Below are positions 5,184 through 11,815 of a stretch of 12,673 nucleotides of DNA, one piece after another (within the stretch, counting starts at the first letter, position 1; every line of letters begins with the position of its first letter). Source of the stretch: JAZDLO01 sp043801935 (lineage in GTDB: Bacteria; Actinomycetota; Thermoleophilia; RBG-16-64-13). The notes under the pieces were generated by a model. It saw nothing but the letters and a program-made list of their open reading frames with translations. It did no database searches and was not told where the DNA came from. A program made the translations under genes and the position numbers. Location: positions 1 to 12,673 of the forward strand of contig JAZDLO010000102.1 of the NCBI GenBank assembly GCA_043801935.1, in the 5' to 3' direction.

Positions 5184-6284
5184 ATGAGCAGTATCCGAGT
5201 CCGCAGGGGATGGCTGGCCGCCGCCTTGGTCATCCTGATCCTCACGCTCGCCGCGGTAGTGGGAATCGGCGGGTGCGCCACCGAGAGCGATACCGGAGAG
5301 AGGATGTCCGCGAGCACTACGACGGCAGGAGCGATGACGACCACCCAAGGCGACGAGGCTGTGGGAGCGCCCTCGGCCGAAGGCGCGTTCGGCCCGGTCG
5401 TCGGCTCAGGAGATGACATAACCGGCTCTCTCACCGCGCTCGAGCTGGCCGGCTCTCAGAAGGTGATCAGCGACGCGCAGCTCCAGATCGAGGTGGAGAG
5501 CGGCGTGTTCCAGAGCGCGTTCGAGCAGGCGCTGCTCATCGCCGACCGTTATGGGGGCTACATCGTGAGTTCCGGCTCCCAGGCCAGCGGGGACGAGGGC
5601 AGCATGAAAAGCGGTACCATCGCCATCCGGGTACCGGCCGCCTCCTTCAGCCGCGCGCTCAGCGACGCCGATAAACTCGGCGACGTCAAGAGCCGGCAGA
5701 TCCAGACCCAGGACGTGACCGAGGAGTATGTGGATCTCCAGGCCCGTATCACCAACTCCCAGACTCACGTCAAGGCGCTGCTCGATCTTCTCGCCCGCGC
5801 CAAGACCGTCGACGAGATCCTGCAGGCCCAGCAGGTGCTCACCTCGGCGCAGCAGGCATTGGAGCAGTTGCGGGGCCGCCTCCGTTTTCTCGATGAGCAT
5901 ACAAGCTATTCGACGATCGCCATGACCATCTATGAGACCGGTGCGGTGGTCGCTCCTGTGGGCGAATGGGGGATCACCAAGGCTTTCAAGGATGCACTAC
6001 ACAACCTGGTGGATGCCGTGAACGCGATCGTACGAGGCCTGGGAGTGTTGATCCCGGTCCTGGTGGTGTTGGCGATCATCGCCTACGTGGTGTACCGGAT
6101 AGTGCTGGTCTCCACGCGCCGTCGCCGGGAGCGGGAGCAGGCTCGCTATCAGCCCTACCCGCAGGGATGGGGCGGGCCGGCGGCCACCCAGCCGGGTCCG
6201 GCCGTTCAGCCCGGCACGGCACCTCACGTGACCGCCGAAGGGCCGACAACCGAAGGGCCGACAACCGAAGGGCCGACCGTCTAG
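5184..6284 (+). CDS. DUF4349 domain lipoprotein
   Basis: A 366-residue secreted and anchored protein. A basic N-terminus and hydrophobic stretch (10-28) end in the lipobox IGGC, with C31 the likely lipidated residue, followed by a Ser/Thr-rich linker (32-90). The DUF4349 domain spans roughly 92-308: an alpha/beta part with ADRYGGYIVSS and GTIAIRVPAASF, then a long helical, probably coiled-coil stretch (about 175-235) with repeated Gln/Leu, and the closing STIAMTIYE. A strong transmembrane helix (about 286-309) is followed by RRRRERE, so both ends may be membrane-bound. The C-tail is Pro/Gly-rich and ends in EGPTT repeats. A G-rich ribosome site (GGGGGG) sits 6 nt before the ATG. Function is unknown; the family is widespread in Actinobacteria and Firmicutes. 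Confidence 0.88.
   Translation: MSSIRVRRGWLAAALVILILTLAAVVGIGGCATESDTGERMSASTTTAGAMTTTQGDEAVGAPSAEGAFGPVVGSGDDITGSLTALELAGSQKVISDAQLQIEVESGVFQSAFEQALLIADRYGGYIVSSGSQASGDEGSMKSGTIAIRVPAASFSRALSDADKLGDVKSRQIQTQDVTEEYVDLQARITNSQTHVKALLDLLARAKTVDEILQAQQVLTSAQQALEQLRGRLRFLDEHTSYSTIAMTIYETGAVVAPVGEWGITKAFKDALHNLVDAVNAIVRGLGVLIPVLVVLAIIAYVVYRIVLVSTRRRREREQARYQPYPQGWGGPAATQPGPAVQPGTAPHVTAEGPTTEGPTTEGPTV
6236..6277 (+). repeat. 15-bp tandem repeat, 2.8 copies
   Basis: The unit CGAAGGGCCGACAAC runs 6236-6250 and 6251-6265, with 12 of its bases again at 6266-6277. It stays in frame and encodes EGPTT at the end of the DUF4349 lipoprotein. The copies are identical, suggesting recent expansion by replication slippage; copy number may vary between strains. 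Confidence 0.85.
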
Positions 6285-6371
6285 CGCCGGCCGTCAGCCA
6301 CAGTCTTCTTGCCTCGTCCGGGCCGGGAGCGCCAGGAGCCTCGCTTTCTGGTCCTTCCGGCCCGGCCGGTG

Positions 6372-6377
6372 TATACT
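6372..6377 (+). promoter_or_regulatory. rpsF: Possible -10 box for the rpsF operon
   Basis: TATACT is preceded by TG and lies about 134 bp before rpsF, in the gap after the DUF4349 gene. The -35 region is poor (TGGTCC at 6349-6354). A second candidate, TGTACAAT with TACAAT at 6440-6445, is closer to the gene. Either could drive the ribosomal-protein/ssb/dnaB operon. Confidence 0.38.
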
Positions 6378-6464
6378 CCCACCCTCGCGTCGCCCGAGCA
6401 TGGGCGGTGGCTCACAAAAGTCCCGTCCGGCGGCGCGTGTACAATTCCATACCACACCCCTGCT

Positions 6465-6480
6465 CCGGCAGTGAGGCCGG
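6465..6480 (+). promoter_or_regulatory. Leader hairpin before rpsF, possible S6:S18 control site
   Basis: CCGGC / AGTGAG / GCCGG forms a 5-bp stem 30 nt before the rpsF start. Many bacteria repress this operon through an S6:S18-binding leader RNA that displays an unpaired CCG. C, G and CCG-rich elements are present here, but the full motif could not be assigned by eye. It may be only a small hairpin. Confidence 0.25.
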
Positions 6481-6495
6481 GGCCGCTCAGACCGT

Positions 6496-6504
6496 AGGAG
6501 GTGA
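6496..6504 (+). promoter_or_regulatory. rpsF: Consensus Shine-Dalgarno that fixes the rpsF CTG start
   Basis: AGGAGGTGA is a 9-base match to the 16S anti-Shine-Dalgarno and the strongest site noticed in the window. It lies 6 nt before CTG 6511. No ATG, GTG or TTG in the rpsF frame lies at a usable distance. Confidence 0.82.
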
Positions 6505-6510
6505 CCTGAA

Positions 6511-6855
6511 CTGAACAGCTACGAGCTGGTCCTTATTCTGCGCACGGACGTGGAGGACCAAGAACGAACCGCGGTGCTTGATCGCACCAAAGAGATCATC
6601 ACGGGTGACAAAGGCGTCATCGTGAAGATCGACGAATGGGGCAAGAAACGTCTCGCCTACGAGATCAAAGATCTTCTCGACGGATTCTATTACGTCCTCT
6701 ATTTCGATGCGACGGCTAAGACGTTGGACGAAGTGACCCGCGTCCTGGGTATCACCGACAGCGTATTGCGCTTCATGCCGCTCCGCCACGAAAAACCGTT
6801 CGGCATCCAGCAGCCCGCCGCCGCGGCCGCTGAGCCCGCCGCCGACCAAGCCTAG
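6511..6855 (+). CDS. rpsF: 30S ribosomal protein S6, apparent CTG start
   Basis: Reads 114 residues as (M)NSYELVLILRTDVEDQE..., the classic S6 N-terminus. The first conserved codons lie before the first in-frame ATG (6550), so that start would delete strand 1. The codon in the right place is CTG 6511, 6 nt after a consensus Shine-Dalgarno, so a rare CTG initiation is the best reading. The core is complete: WGKKRLAYEI, DGFYYVLYFDA and ITDSVLRFMPLR. The tail is Ala/Pro-rich, as often seen in Actinobacteria. S6 pairs with S18 on the 30S platform, and the S18 gene lies two genes downstream. An A-to-C sequencing error converting ATG to CTG remains possible. Confidence 0.93.
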   Translation: MNSYELVLILRTDVEDQERTAVLDRTKEIITGDKGVIVKIDEWGKKRLAYEIKDLLDGFYYVLYFDATAKTLDEVTRVLGITDSVLRFMPLRHEKPFGIQQPAAAAAEPAADQA

Positions 6856-6870
6856 TCGAAGGAGCAGAAG

Positions 6871-7314
6871 ATGGCTCGTGGTATCGCACACGTCACCCTG
6901 GTGGGCAATCTGACCCGCGACCCCGAGCTCCGTCAGACCCCAAGCGGTACCTCCGTGTGCCAACTGGGCGTGGCGGTCAACTCCTCGTACAAAGACTCGT
7001 CTGGACAGTGGGTCGAGAAACCTAACTACTTTGATGTGGTCGTCTGGGGCGCCCAGGGTGAGAACTGCGCTCGCTACCTCAGCAAGGGCCGGCAAGTGGC
7101 GGTCGACGGCCGTCTCGACCAGCGCAGTTGGGAGGCGCAAGACGGCACCAAGCGCAGCAAAGTCGAGATCGTCGCCGATACCGTCATGTTCATCGGCGGC
7201 CAGAACGAAGCTCGCGAGCCTGCGTCCCGGGGAGGGGCACAGCCTGCACCGGACGCGGCCGCGCAGGATGATTTCCGTGACATCGATTTTGGGGGCGACG
7301 ACATCCCCTTCTAG
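6871..7314 (+). CDS. ssb: Single-stranded DNA-binding protein
   Basis: A 147-residue SSB. The OB-fold starts MARGIAHVTLVGNLTRDPELRQ and includes PNYFDVVVWG, ENCARYLSKGRQVAVDGRL and KVEIVADTVMFIGG (about residues 1-113). A short linker rich in Ala, Pro and Gln leads to the acidic tip DFGGDDIPF, the docking peptide for replication and repair partners. An AAGGAG site lies 15 bp after the rpsF stop. It sits between the S6 and S18 genes as in most bacteria. Function: coats single-stranded DNA during replication; here it shares an operon with the DnaB helicase. Confidence 0.97.
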   Translation: MARGIAHVTLVGNLTRDPELRQTPSGTSVCQLGVAVNSSYKDSSGQWVEKPNYFDVVVWGAQGENCARYLSKGRQVAVDGRLDQRSWEAQDGTKRSKVEIVADTVMFIGGQNEAREPASRGGAQPAPDAAAQDDFRDIDFGGDDIPF

Positions 7315-7338
7315 TCGTCCCGAAGGAGGTAAACGAAG

Positions 7339-7596
7339 GTGGCGAATCCCAAGAAGCCGCAACGGCGAACCCGCCCTGTCTCTGGCAATCGGCGGCGCAA
7401 GTACTGCTTCTTCTGCAAAGAAGGCGTCGAGACAGTCGATTACAAAGACTACGGTACGCTCCGTCGGTTCATGTCCGAGCGGGGCAAGATCCGGTCCCGC
7501 CGCACCACCGGTGCGTGCCGTCGCCACCAGCGGCAGGTCGCTGTGGCGGTCAAGCGGGCCCGGGAGGTCGCACTGCTTCCGTACAGCAGCCGGTAG
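7339..7596 (+). CDS. rpsR: 30S ribosomal protein S18
   Basis: An 85-residue basic S18 protein starting at GTG 7339, with AAGGAGGT at 7323-7330. The conserved core is present: VDYKDYGTLRRFMSERGKIRSRRTTGACRRHQRQVAVAVKRAREVALLPY. It keeps a zinc-type Cys set (CFFC at C23/C26, C60, with H63 nearby), so it is the C+ form of S18. It binds next to S6 on the 30S platform. The gap to ssb is 24 bp. Confidence 0.97.
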   Translation: MANPKKPQRRTRPVSGNRRRKYCFFCKEGVETVDYKDYGTLRRFMSERGKIRSRRTTGACRRHQRQVAVAVKRAREVALLPYSSR

Positions 7597-7611
7597 AGAG
7601 CTGCTTGCCCC

Positions 7612-8592
7612 ATGAAGGCGTCTTCCTCGGTCGCGCTTGCCCCGGTAGGCAAGGCGACGGCGGTCACCGTCGTCATGGGCCTGTTCATGGCCGTCCTTCC
7701 ACCTGTGGCCGTGGTGCTCATACCTTTCCTACCGCTCCCCATGGCGCATGTGACCGCCCGCTGGGGTGTCCCTTCTGGCTTGGTCGTTGCGGTGGTGACG
7801 GGGGCGTTGGTCCTCGCGGGCGTCGGCATGGCCATGGCGGTGCTGGTGTTCTTGCTCACTCTGGGCGTGGGGATGGTCCTAAGCCAGGCGGTACGCAGGG
7901 GTTGGAGGTTCGGGAGAAGCCTCGCGGCTACCGCGACGGCCGCTCTGGTGGCGCTGTGTCTCTGGGGAACGACCCTGTGGTTGGCACTGGGTCTCGACCT
8001 CACCCGGTTTCGCGAGAGCGCCGACAGCTCGATCGCAGAGGCGGCGGCGCTCTACGCGCGGGCCGGCGTGAGCGCGGAGACGACCGACGCGGTCTCGGCG
8101 CAATTACGCCAGATAGTGCGCATAGTGCCCTATCTGGTCCCTGGGTTGGCGGGCATGGGAGTCGTGCTGTTGGCCGGCTGCTCGCTCGGTCTGGGCTACC
8201 TGATCTTCCCGCGGGTGCGGGAGAAGGTGTCGGTAGGCCTATCGCTGTCCGGGTTCCGGATGCACTGGGCGGCGGCGTACGCCTCCATCGCCGGACTGGC
8301 TATGTTGGTGTTCGCTCGAGGCGACGGTGAATGGCACACCGTCGTGTTGTACGTCGGGCTCAACGTGCTGTTGGTGTCGCAGACGTTGTTTTTCGTGCAA
8401 GGGCTGGCCGTGGTGCGCTGGTTCGCCACGACCCGGCAACTGCGTCCGGGGCCCCGGACGGCTTTGTACATCGGGGCCATTTTGGGACAGGTGCTCTTCC
8501 AGCTCACGGGGTTGGTGGGACTGTTCGATACCTGGCTGGACTATCGCAAACGCTTCGCCCTCAAGAACCCGGGGACGGGCCCGGTGAGATGA
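7612..8592 (+). CDS. DUF2232 family membrane protein
   Basis: A 326-residue, very hydrophobic protein with about eight membrane segments. The first hydrophobic block begins in TAVTVVMGLFMAVLPPVAVVL; others include GLVVAVVTGALVLAGVGMAMAVLVFLLTLGVG, LVALCLWGTTLWLAL, YLVPGLAGMGVVLLAGC, WAAAYASIAGLAMLVF, VVLYVGLNVLLVSQTLFFVQGLAVV and TALYIGAILGQVLFQL. The end is YRKRF-like, as in DUF2232 (YybS-type) proteins, which occupy this same spot between rpsR and rplI in many Gram-positives. The function is unknown; transport or envelope roles have been suggested for relatives. The start has no clear Shine-Dalgarno; the 15-bp gap to rpsR suggests coupled translation. Confidence 0.85.
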   Translation: MKASSSVALAPVGKATAVTVVMGLFMAVLPPVAVVLIPFLPLPMAHVTARWGVPSGLVVAVVTGALVLAGVGMAMAVLVFLLTLGVGMVLSQAVRRGWRFGRSLAATATAALVALCLWGTTLWLALGLDLTRFRESADSSIAEAAALYARAGVSAETTDAVSAQLRQIVRIVPYLVPGLAGMGVVLLAGCSLGLGYLIFPRVREKVSVGLSLSGFRMHWAAAYASIAGLAMLVFARGDGEWHTVVLYVGLNVLLVSQTLFFVQGLAVVRWFATTRQLRPGPRTALYIGAILGQVLFQLTGLVGLFDTWLDYRKRFALKNPGTGPVR

Positions 8593-8611
8593 CATCCACA
8601 AGGAGAGGAAT

Positions 8612-9073
8612 ATGGAGATAATCCTACTGCAGGACGTTGAAAAACTGGGGCAAAAGGGAGAATTAGCGAACGTGTCGGAGGGGTATGCGCGGAACTACCT
8701 GTTCCCGCGCAAGCTGGCCGAGCAGGCCACGCCGGGCCGTATCGCGGTGGTGAGAAAGATCATGGATGAGAAGGCGGCACACGCGCGGCGTGAAGCGGAG
8801 CGGGCCGACGAGACGAGGGACATCCTCTCCAAGTCCGTGATCACGATCCCCGCCCCGGTCGGGTCCGGGGAACGGCTCTTCGGTTCGGTCACTAATCAGG
8901 ACATCGCGGACGCCATCTACGCTGCCCGTAAGATACGGGTGGACAAGCGCAACATCGCTCTGGAAGAACCCATCAAGACCGTGGGAACATTTATTGTCAA
9001 GGTCGATGTGCACAACACCGTGGAGCCGGCTGAGGTCAAGGTCATCGTGGTGCCCGAGGATGCCAAGGCTTAG
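8612..9073 (+). CDS. rplI: 50S ribosomal protein L9
   Basis: A 153-residue L9 of usual length. The N-terminal RNA-binding domain has the family signature region MEIILLQDVEKLGQKGELANVSEGYARNYLFPRKLA with the GY-ARNYL-P block, followed by a long charged connecting helix (about 45-75) and the C-terminal domain with RLFGSVTNQDIADAI and KTVGTFIVKVDVH. AAGGAG lies 8 nt before the ATG. It binds 23S rRNA at the L1-stalk base and helps maintain the reading frame. The dnaB frame opens immediately after its stop. Confidence 0.97.
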   Translation: MEIILLQDVEKLGQKGELANVSEGYARNYLFPRKLAEQATPGRIAVVRKIMDEKAAHARREAERADETRDILSKSVITIPAPVGSGERLFGSVTNQDIADAIYAARKIRVDKRNIALEEPIKTVGTFIVKVDVHNTVEPAEVKVIVVPEDAKA

Positions 9074-11749
9074 ATGGGCTCTTGTCCCCGGGGAAAGGGG
9101 GCGCATGTGGAGATGATGACAGGCAGCGGAGGCATCGGGGGCCAGGGCGGGGGAGACTACCTGCTCCCGCAGAATCTCGATGCAGAGATATCGGTCCTTG
9201 GCGCCAGCATGCTCACGCCCAACGTCATCCCTGGGGTGAGCGAGATCGTACGGCCGCACCAGTTCTATCGGCAGGCTCACCAGCGCATCTTCGAGGTCAT
9301 CGAGGACCTCTTCTCGAGAGGAGAGCCGGTCGACCCCATCACCGTCAGCGAGGAACTGGCCAACCGCGCCAGCCTCGAGCCCGTCGGGGGACGGGCGTTC
9401 ATCCACAGCCTGATCACGGCGGTCCCCGCGGCCACGAACGCTCGGCACTACGCCGAGATCGTCCGGGAGAACTACTACCTGCGCTCGCTCATCAAAGTCG
9501 GGGGCGAGATCACCGAGATGGGCTACCGGCGCGAGCAAGCTCCCATGGATCTCATCGACAAGGCCGAGCAGATGGTGTTCGAGATCTCTCAGACTCGAGT
9601 GGCGGGGGAGTTCGAGCCTATCGGCGAGCTGATCAGCGAGAACTTCGCCGAGTTGGAGCGGACCATGTCCGAAGGCCATCACACGGTCGGCTGCGAGACG
9701 GGCTTCCGCGACCTGGATGCCATCATCAGTGGGTTCCAACCGGCGAACCTGGTGATCCTGGCAGCCCGCCCCTCTATGGGTAAGACCGCCCTCGCCCTCA
9801 ACATCGCGCGCAACGTGGCGGTGGATCAAAGCAAAGGCGTGGGGATCTTCAGCTTGGAGATGTCCAAGAACGAGGTCGTCACCCGGATGATGTGCTCCGA
9901 GGCTCGGGTGGACAGTTGGCGGGTGCGGCGCGGCATCTTGCAGCCGAACGAGTGGAGCAAGTTGGCGGCGGCATGTACCCCATTACACACGGCCTCGGTC
10001 TTCATCGACGACAGCGCCTCGCTCAATCTCATGGAGATCCGGGCCAAGGCTCGGCGGCTCAAAGCCAAAGAGAAGAATCTGGGGCTGATCATCGTCGACT
10101 ACCTGCAGCTCATGATGGGGGACATCAGCGCCGAGAACCGGCAACAGGAGATCTCCCGTATCTCCCGGGGGTTGAAGATTCTCGCCCGGGAACTGGAGGT
10201 GCCCGTCCTCGCGCTGTCTCAGCTTTCACGCCAGGTGGAGCAGCGGGCGGGCAACAAGCCGGTGCTGTCGGACCTGAGGGAATGCGTCACAGGCGACACC
10301 CTAGTGTGCCTGGCTGATGGACGTCGGGTACCCGTGCGAGATCTCGTCGGGCAGCAGCCGGACGTGGTCGCGGTGACGGCGGATGGTCGTCTCACCGAGG
10401 CTCGGAGCGACTGCGTATGGTCGGTGGGTATCAAGCCTATCTATGAGTTGCGCACGGCCAGTGGCCGCCGAGTGCGGGCAACGGCGCAGCATCGGGTGCT
10501 CGGAGGTGACAACTGGGTCACCGTCGGGCAATTGGCCTGCGGGGATAGGGTCGCTTTGTCACGCCGTCTTCCCGAACCCGCGCAGACCGACAGATGGTCT
10601 GACGGCAAGGTAGCCCTGCTGGGCCAGCTCATCGGTGATGGCAGCTATCTGTCCGGCCAACCCATGCGCTTCACGACGGGTTCTCTGGAGAACGGGGAAC
10701 TTGTGGCTAGAGTGGCTGAGGACGAATTCGGGGCTGAGGTGAAGTGGTACCGAGGCCCGGGCAATTGGTACCAACTCCTGCTATCGGGCAACGGCAACCG
10801 ATGGCATCCAGCGGGGGTCAATCGCTGGCTGAGGGCGCTGGGGATCTTCGGGCAGCGTTCATACGAAAAGCGCATACCCGATTCGGCCTTCTCGCTCGAT
10901 AATCGCCAAGTAGCGATCCTTCTGCGTCATCTTTGGGCCACAGACGGGACCATCACGCCGCGGCGGGATGGGTCGCGCGGCTCGGCAGGGGTCCGCTTTT
11001 CTACCGCAAGTCGAGCCCTGGCGGAGGACGTAGCCGCGCTTCTCCTGCGCCTGGGGATCGTGGCTCGGATCAAGCGCGTGAAGCAGGGTGCGTCACGTCC
11101 TTGGTTCACAGTCGATGTCTCGGGCAAGGACGCTCTGCTGACCTTCTTGGACAGAGTCGGCGGGTTTGGCCCCCGGGCCGGCGGTGCCGAGCGGCTGCGA
11201 GCCGAGCTTGAAATACGTTCTGCCAACACGAATGTGGACACCCTCCCTCGAGTGGTGTTCGCTCGTGCCAGAGAGACTATGGCCGAGCGCCGCGTATCGC
11301 ACCGGGCGATGGCGGCCAAGCGGGGCACGTCCTATGGGGGCAGTGCTCACTTCAGCTTCGCTCCTTCGCGGGCTACGGTGCTGGAGTACGCGGAGTTGCT
11401 GGACGATCAGGTTCTCAGGTCGCAAGCTACAAGTGATCTCTTCTGGGATACCGTGGTGGACGTTTCACCCGTGGGCGAGGAGGAGGTGTTCGATCTGACG
11501 GTTCCTGGACCGGCCTGTTGGCTGGCCGACGGGCTGGTCAGCCACAACTCCGGCGCGATCGAACAAGACGCGGACGTGGTGCTCTTCATCTACCGCGACG
11601 AGGTCTACAACCGCGATAGTCCCGAAAAAGGCACCGCCGAGATCATCGTGGGCAAGCAACGGAACGGCCCTATCGGTGAGTGCAAGATGGCCTTCATCCA
11701 GAACTACACACGGTTCGCGGATCTGGCGGACAAGCGTCTGACGCCGTAG
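9074..11749 (+). CDS. dnaB: Replicative DNA helicase DnaB, interrupted by an in-frame intein
   Basis: An 891-residue precursor; removing the 422-residue intein leaves a 469-residue DnaB of usual length. The N-terminal domain starts LPQNLDAEISVLGA. The RecA-like domain has Walker A RPSMGKT (K237), the segment GIFSLEMSK, and Walker B IIVDYLQLM. The final motif block SDLRE-SGAIEQDADVV is split by the intein, and the gene ends NYTRFADL. The hexameric helicase unwinds DNA at the replication fork. Start choice is open: ATG 9074 directly follows the rplI stop with AAGG upstream, while GTG 9107 sits behind AAAGGGGG and would remove 11 residues (458-residue mature form). Activity should depend on correct splicing, since the intein breaks a core helicase motif. 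Confidence 0.96.
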   Translation: MGSCPRGKGAHVEMMTGSGGIGGQGGGDYLLPQNLDAEISVLGASMLTPNVIPGVSEIVRPHQFYRQAHQRIFEVIEDLFSRGEPVDPITVSEELANRASLEPVGGRAFIHSLITAVPAATNARHYAEIVRENYYLRSLIKVGGEITEMGYRREQAPMDLIDKAEQMVFEISQTRVAGEFEPIGELISENFAELERTMSEGHHTVGCETGFRDLDAIISGFQPANLVILAARPSMGKTALALNIARNVAVDQSKGVGIFSLEMSKNEVVTRMMCSEARVDSWRVRRGILQPNEWSKLAAACTPLHTASVFIDDSASLNLMEIRAKARRLKAKEKNLGLIIVDYLQLMMGDISAENRQQEISRISRGLKILARELEVPVLALSQLSRQVEQRAGNKPVLSDLRECVTGDTLVCLADGRRVPVRDLVGQQPDVVAVTADGRLTEARSDCVWSVGIKPIYELRTASGRRVRATAQHRVLGGDNWVTVGQLACGDRVALSRRLPEPAQTDRWSDGKVALLGQLIGDGSYLSGQPMRFTTGSLENGELVARVAEDEFGAEVKWYRGPGNWYQLLLSGNGNRWHPAGVNRWLRALGIFGQRSYEKRIPDSAFSLDNRQVAILLRHLWATDGTITPRRDGSRGSAGVRFSTASRALAEDVAALLLRLGIVARIKRVKQGASRPWFTVDVSGKDALLTFLDRVGGFGPRAGGAERLRAELEIRSANTNVDTLPRVVFARARETMAERRVSHRAMAAKRGTSYGGSAHFSFAPSRATVLEYAELLDDQVLRSQATSDLFWDTVVDVSPVGEEEVFDLTVPGPACWLADGLVSHNSGAIEQDADVVLFIYRDEVYNRDSPEKGTAEIIVGKQRNGPIGECKMAFIQNYTRFADLADKRLTP
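10283..11548 (+). mobile_element. DnaB intein with LAGLIDADG-type homing endonuclease domain
   Basis: A 422-residue intein inserted between Glu and Ser of the helicase motif SDLRE/SGAIEQDAD. Splicing features: Cys1 in CVTGDTLVCLADGRRV (block A); TAQH with H70 (block B); VFDLTVPG then WLADGLVSHN (blocks F and G) with H421-N422; and Ser as +1 residue. The centre carries two dodecapeptide-like motifs, LLGQLIGDGSY (D119) and LLRHLWATDGTI (D221). Both catalytic acidic residues are kept, so the endonuclease may be active. No stop or frameshift occurs. Both splice ends are complete, so protein splicing is expected. Confidence 0.95.
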
Positions 11750-11764
11750 CGCGGACGCCACGGA

Positions 11765-11781
11765 GGGGGCGTCGAGCCCCC
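11765..11781 (+). terminator. GC-rich hairpin after dnaB, terminator-like
   Basis: GGGGGC / GTCGA / GCCCCC makes a 6-bp all-GC stem 15 nt after the dnaB stop, in the 66-bp gap before the FAD protein gene. No T-run follows (GTAGCAGCG), so it is at best a weak or Rho-assisted terminator; some readthrough to the next gene is likely. Confidence 0.42.
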
Positions 11782-11815
11782 GTAGCAGCGTTGGCGCGAC
11801 GAGCGCGGAGGAGCG

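Noticed and set aside
5151..5560. Complete tmRNA (ssrA) gene
   Set aside because: Only the 5' motif is present; there is no tRNA-like 3' half, and the region is well explained by the DUF4349 reading frame with signal peptide and lipobox.
6550..6855. rpsF starting at ATG 6550
   Set aside because: This would remove the conserved first strand (NSYELVLILR) and has no suitable ribosome site, whereas CTG 6511 follows a consensus one.
6487..7527. Long minus-strand open frame (346 codons) opposite rpsF, ssb and rpsR
   Set aside because: Antisense to three essential genes and without recognisable domains; explained by GC-rich codon structure.
8663..9829. Long minus-strand open frame (388 codons) opposite rplI and dnaB
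   Set aside because: Antisense to two firmly identified conserved genes, with low-complexity His/Asp/Arg-rich translation.
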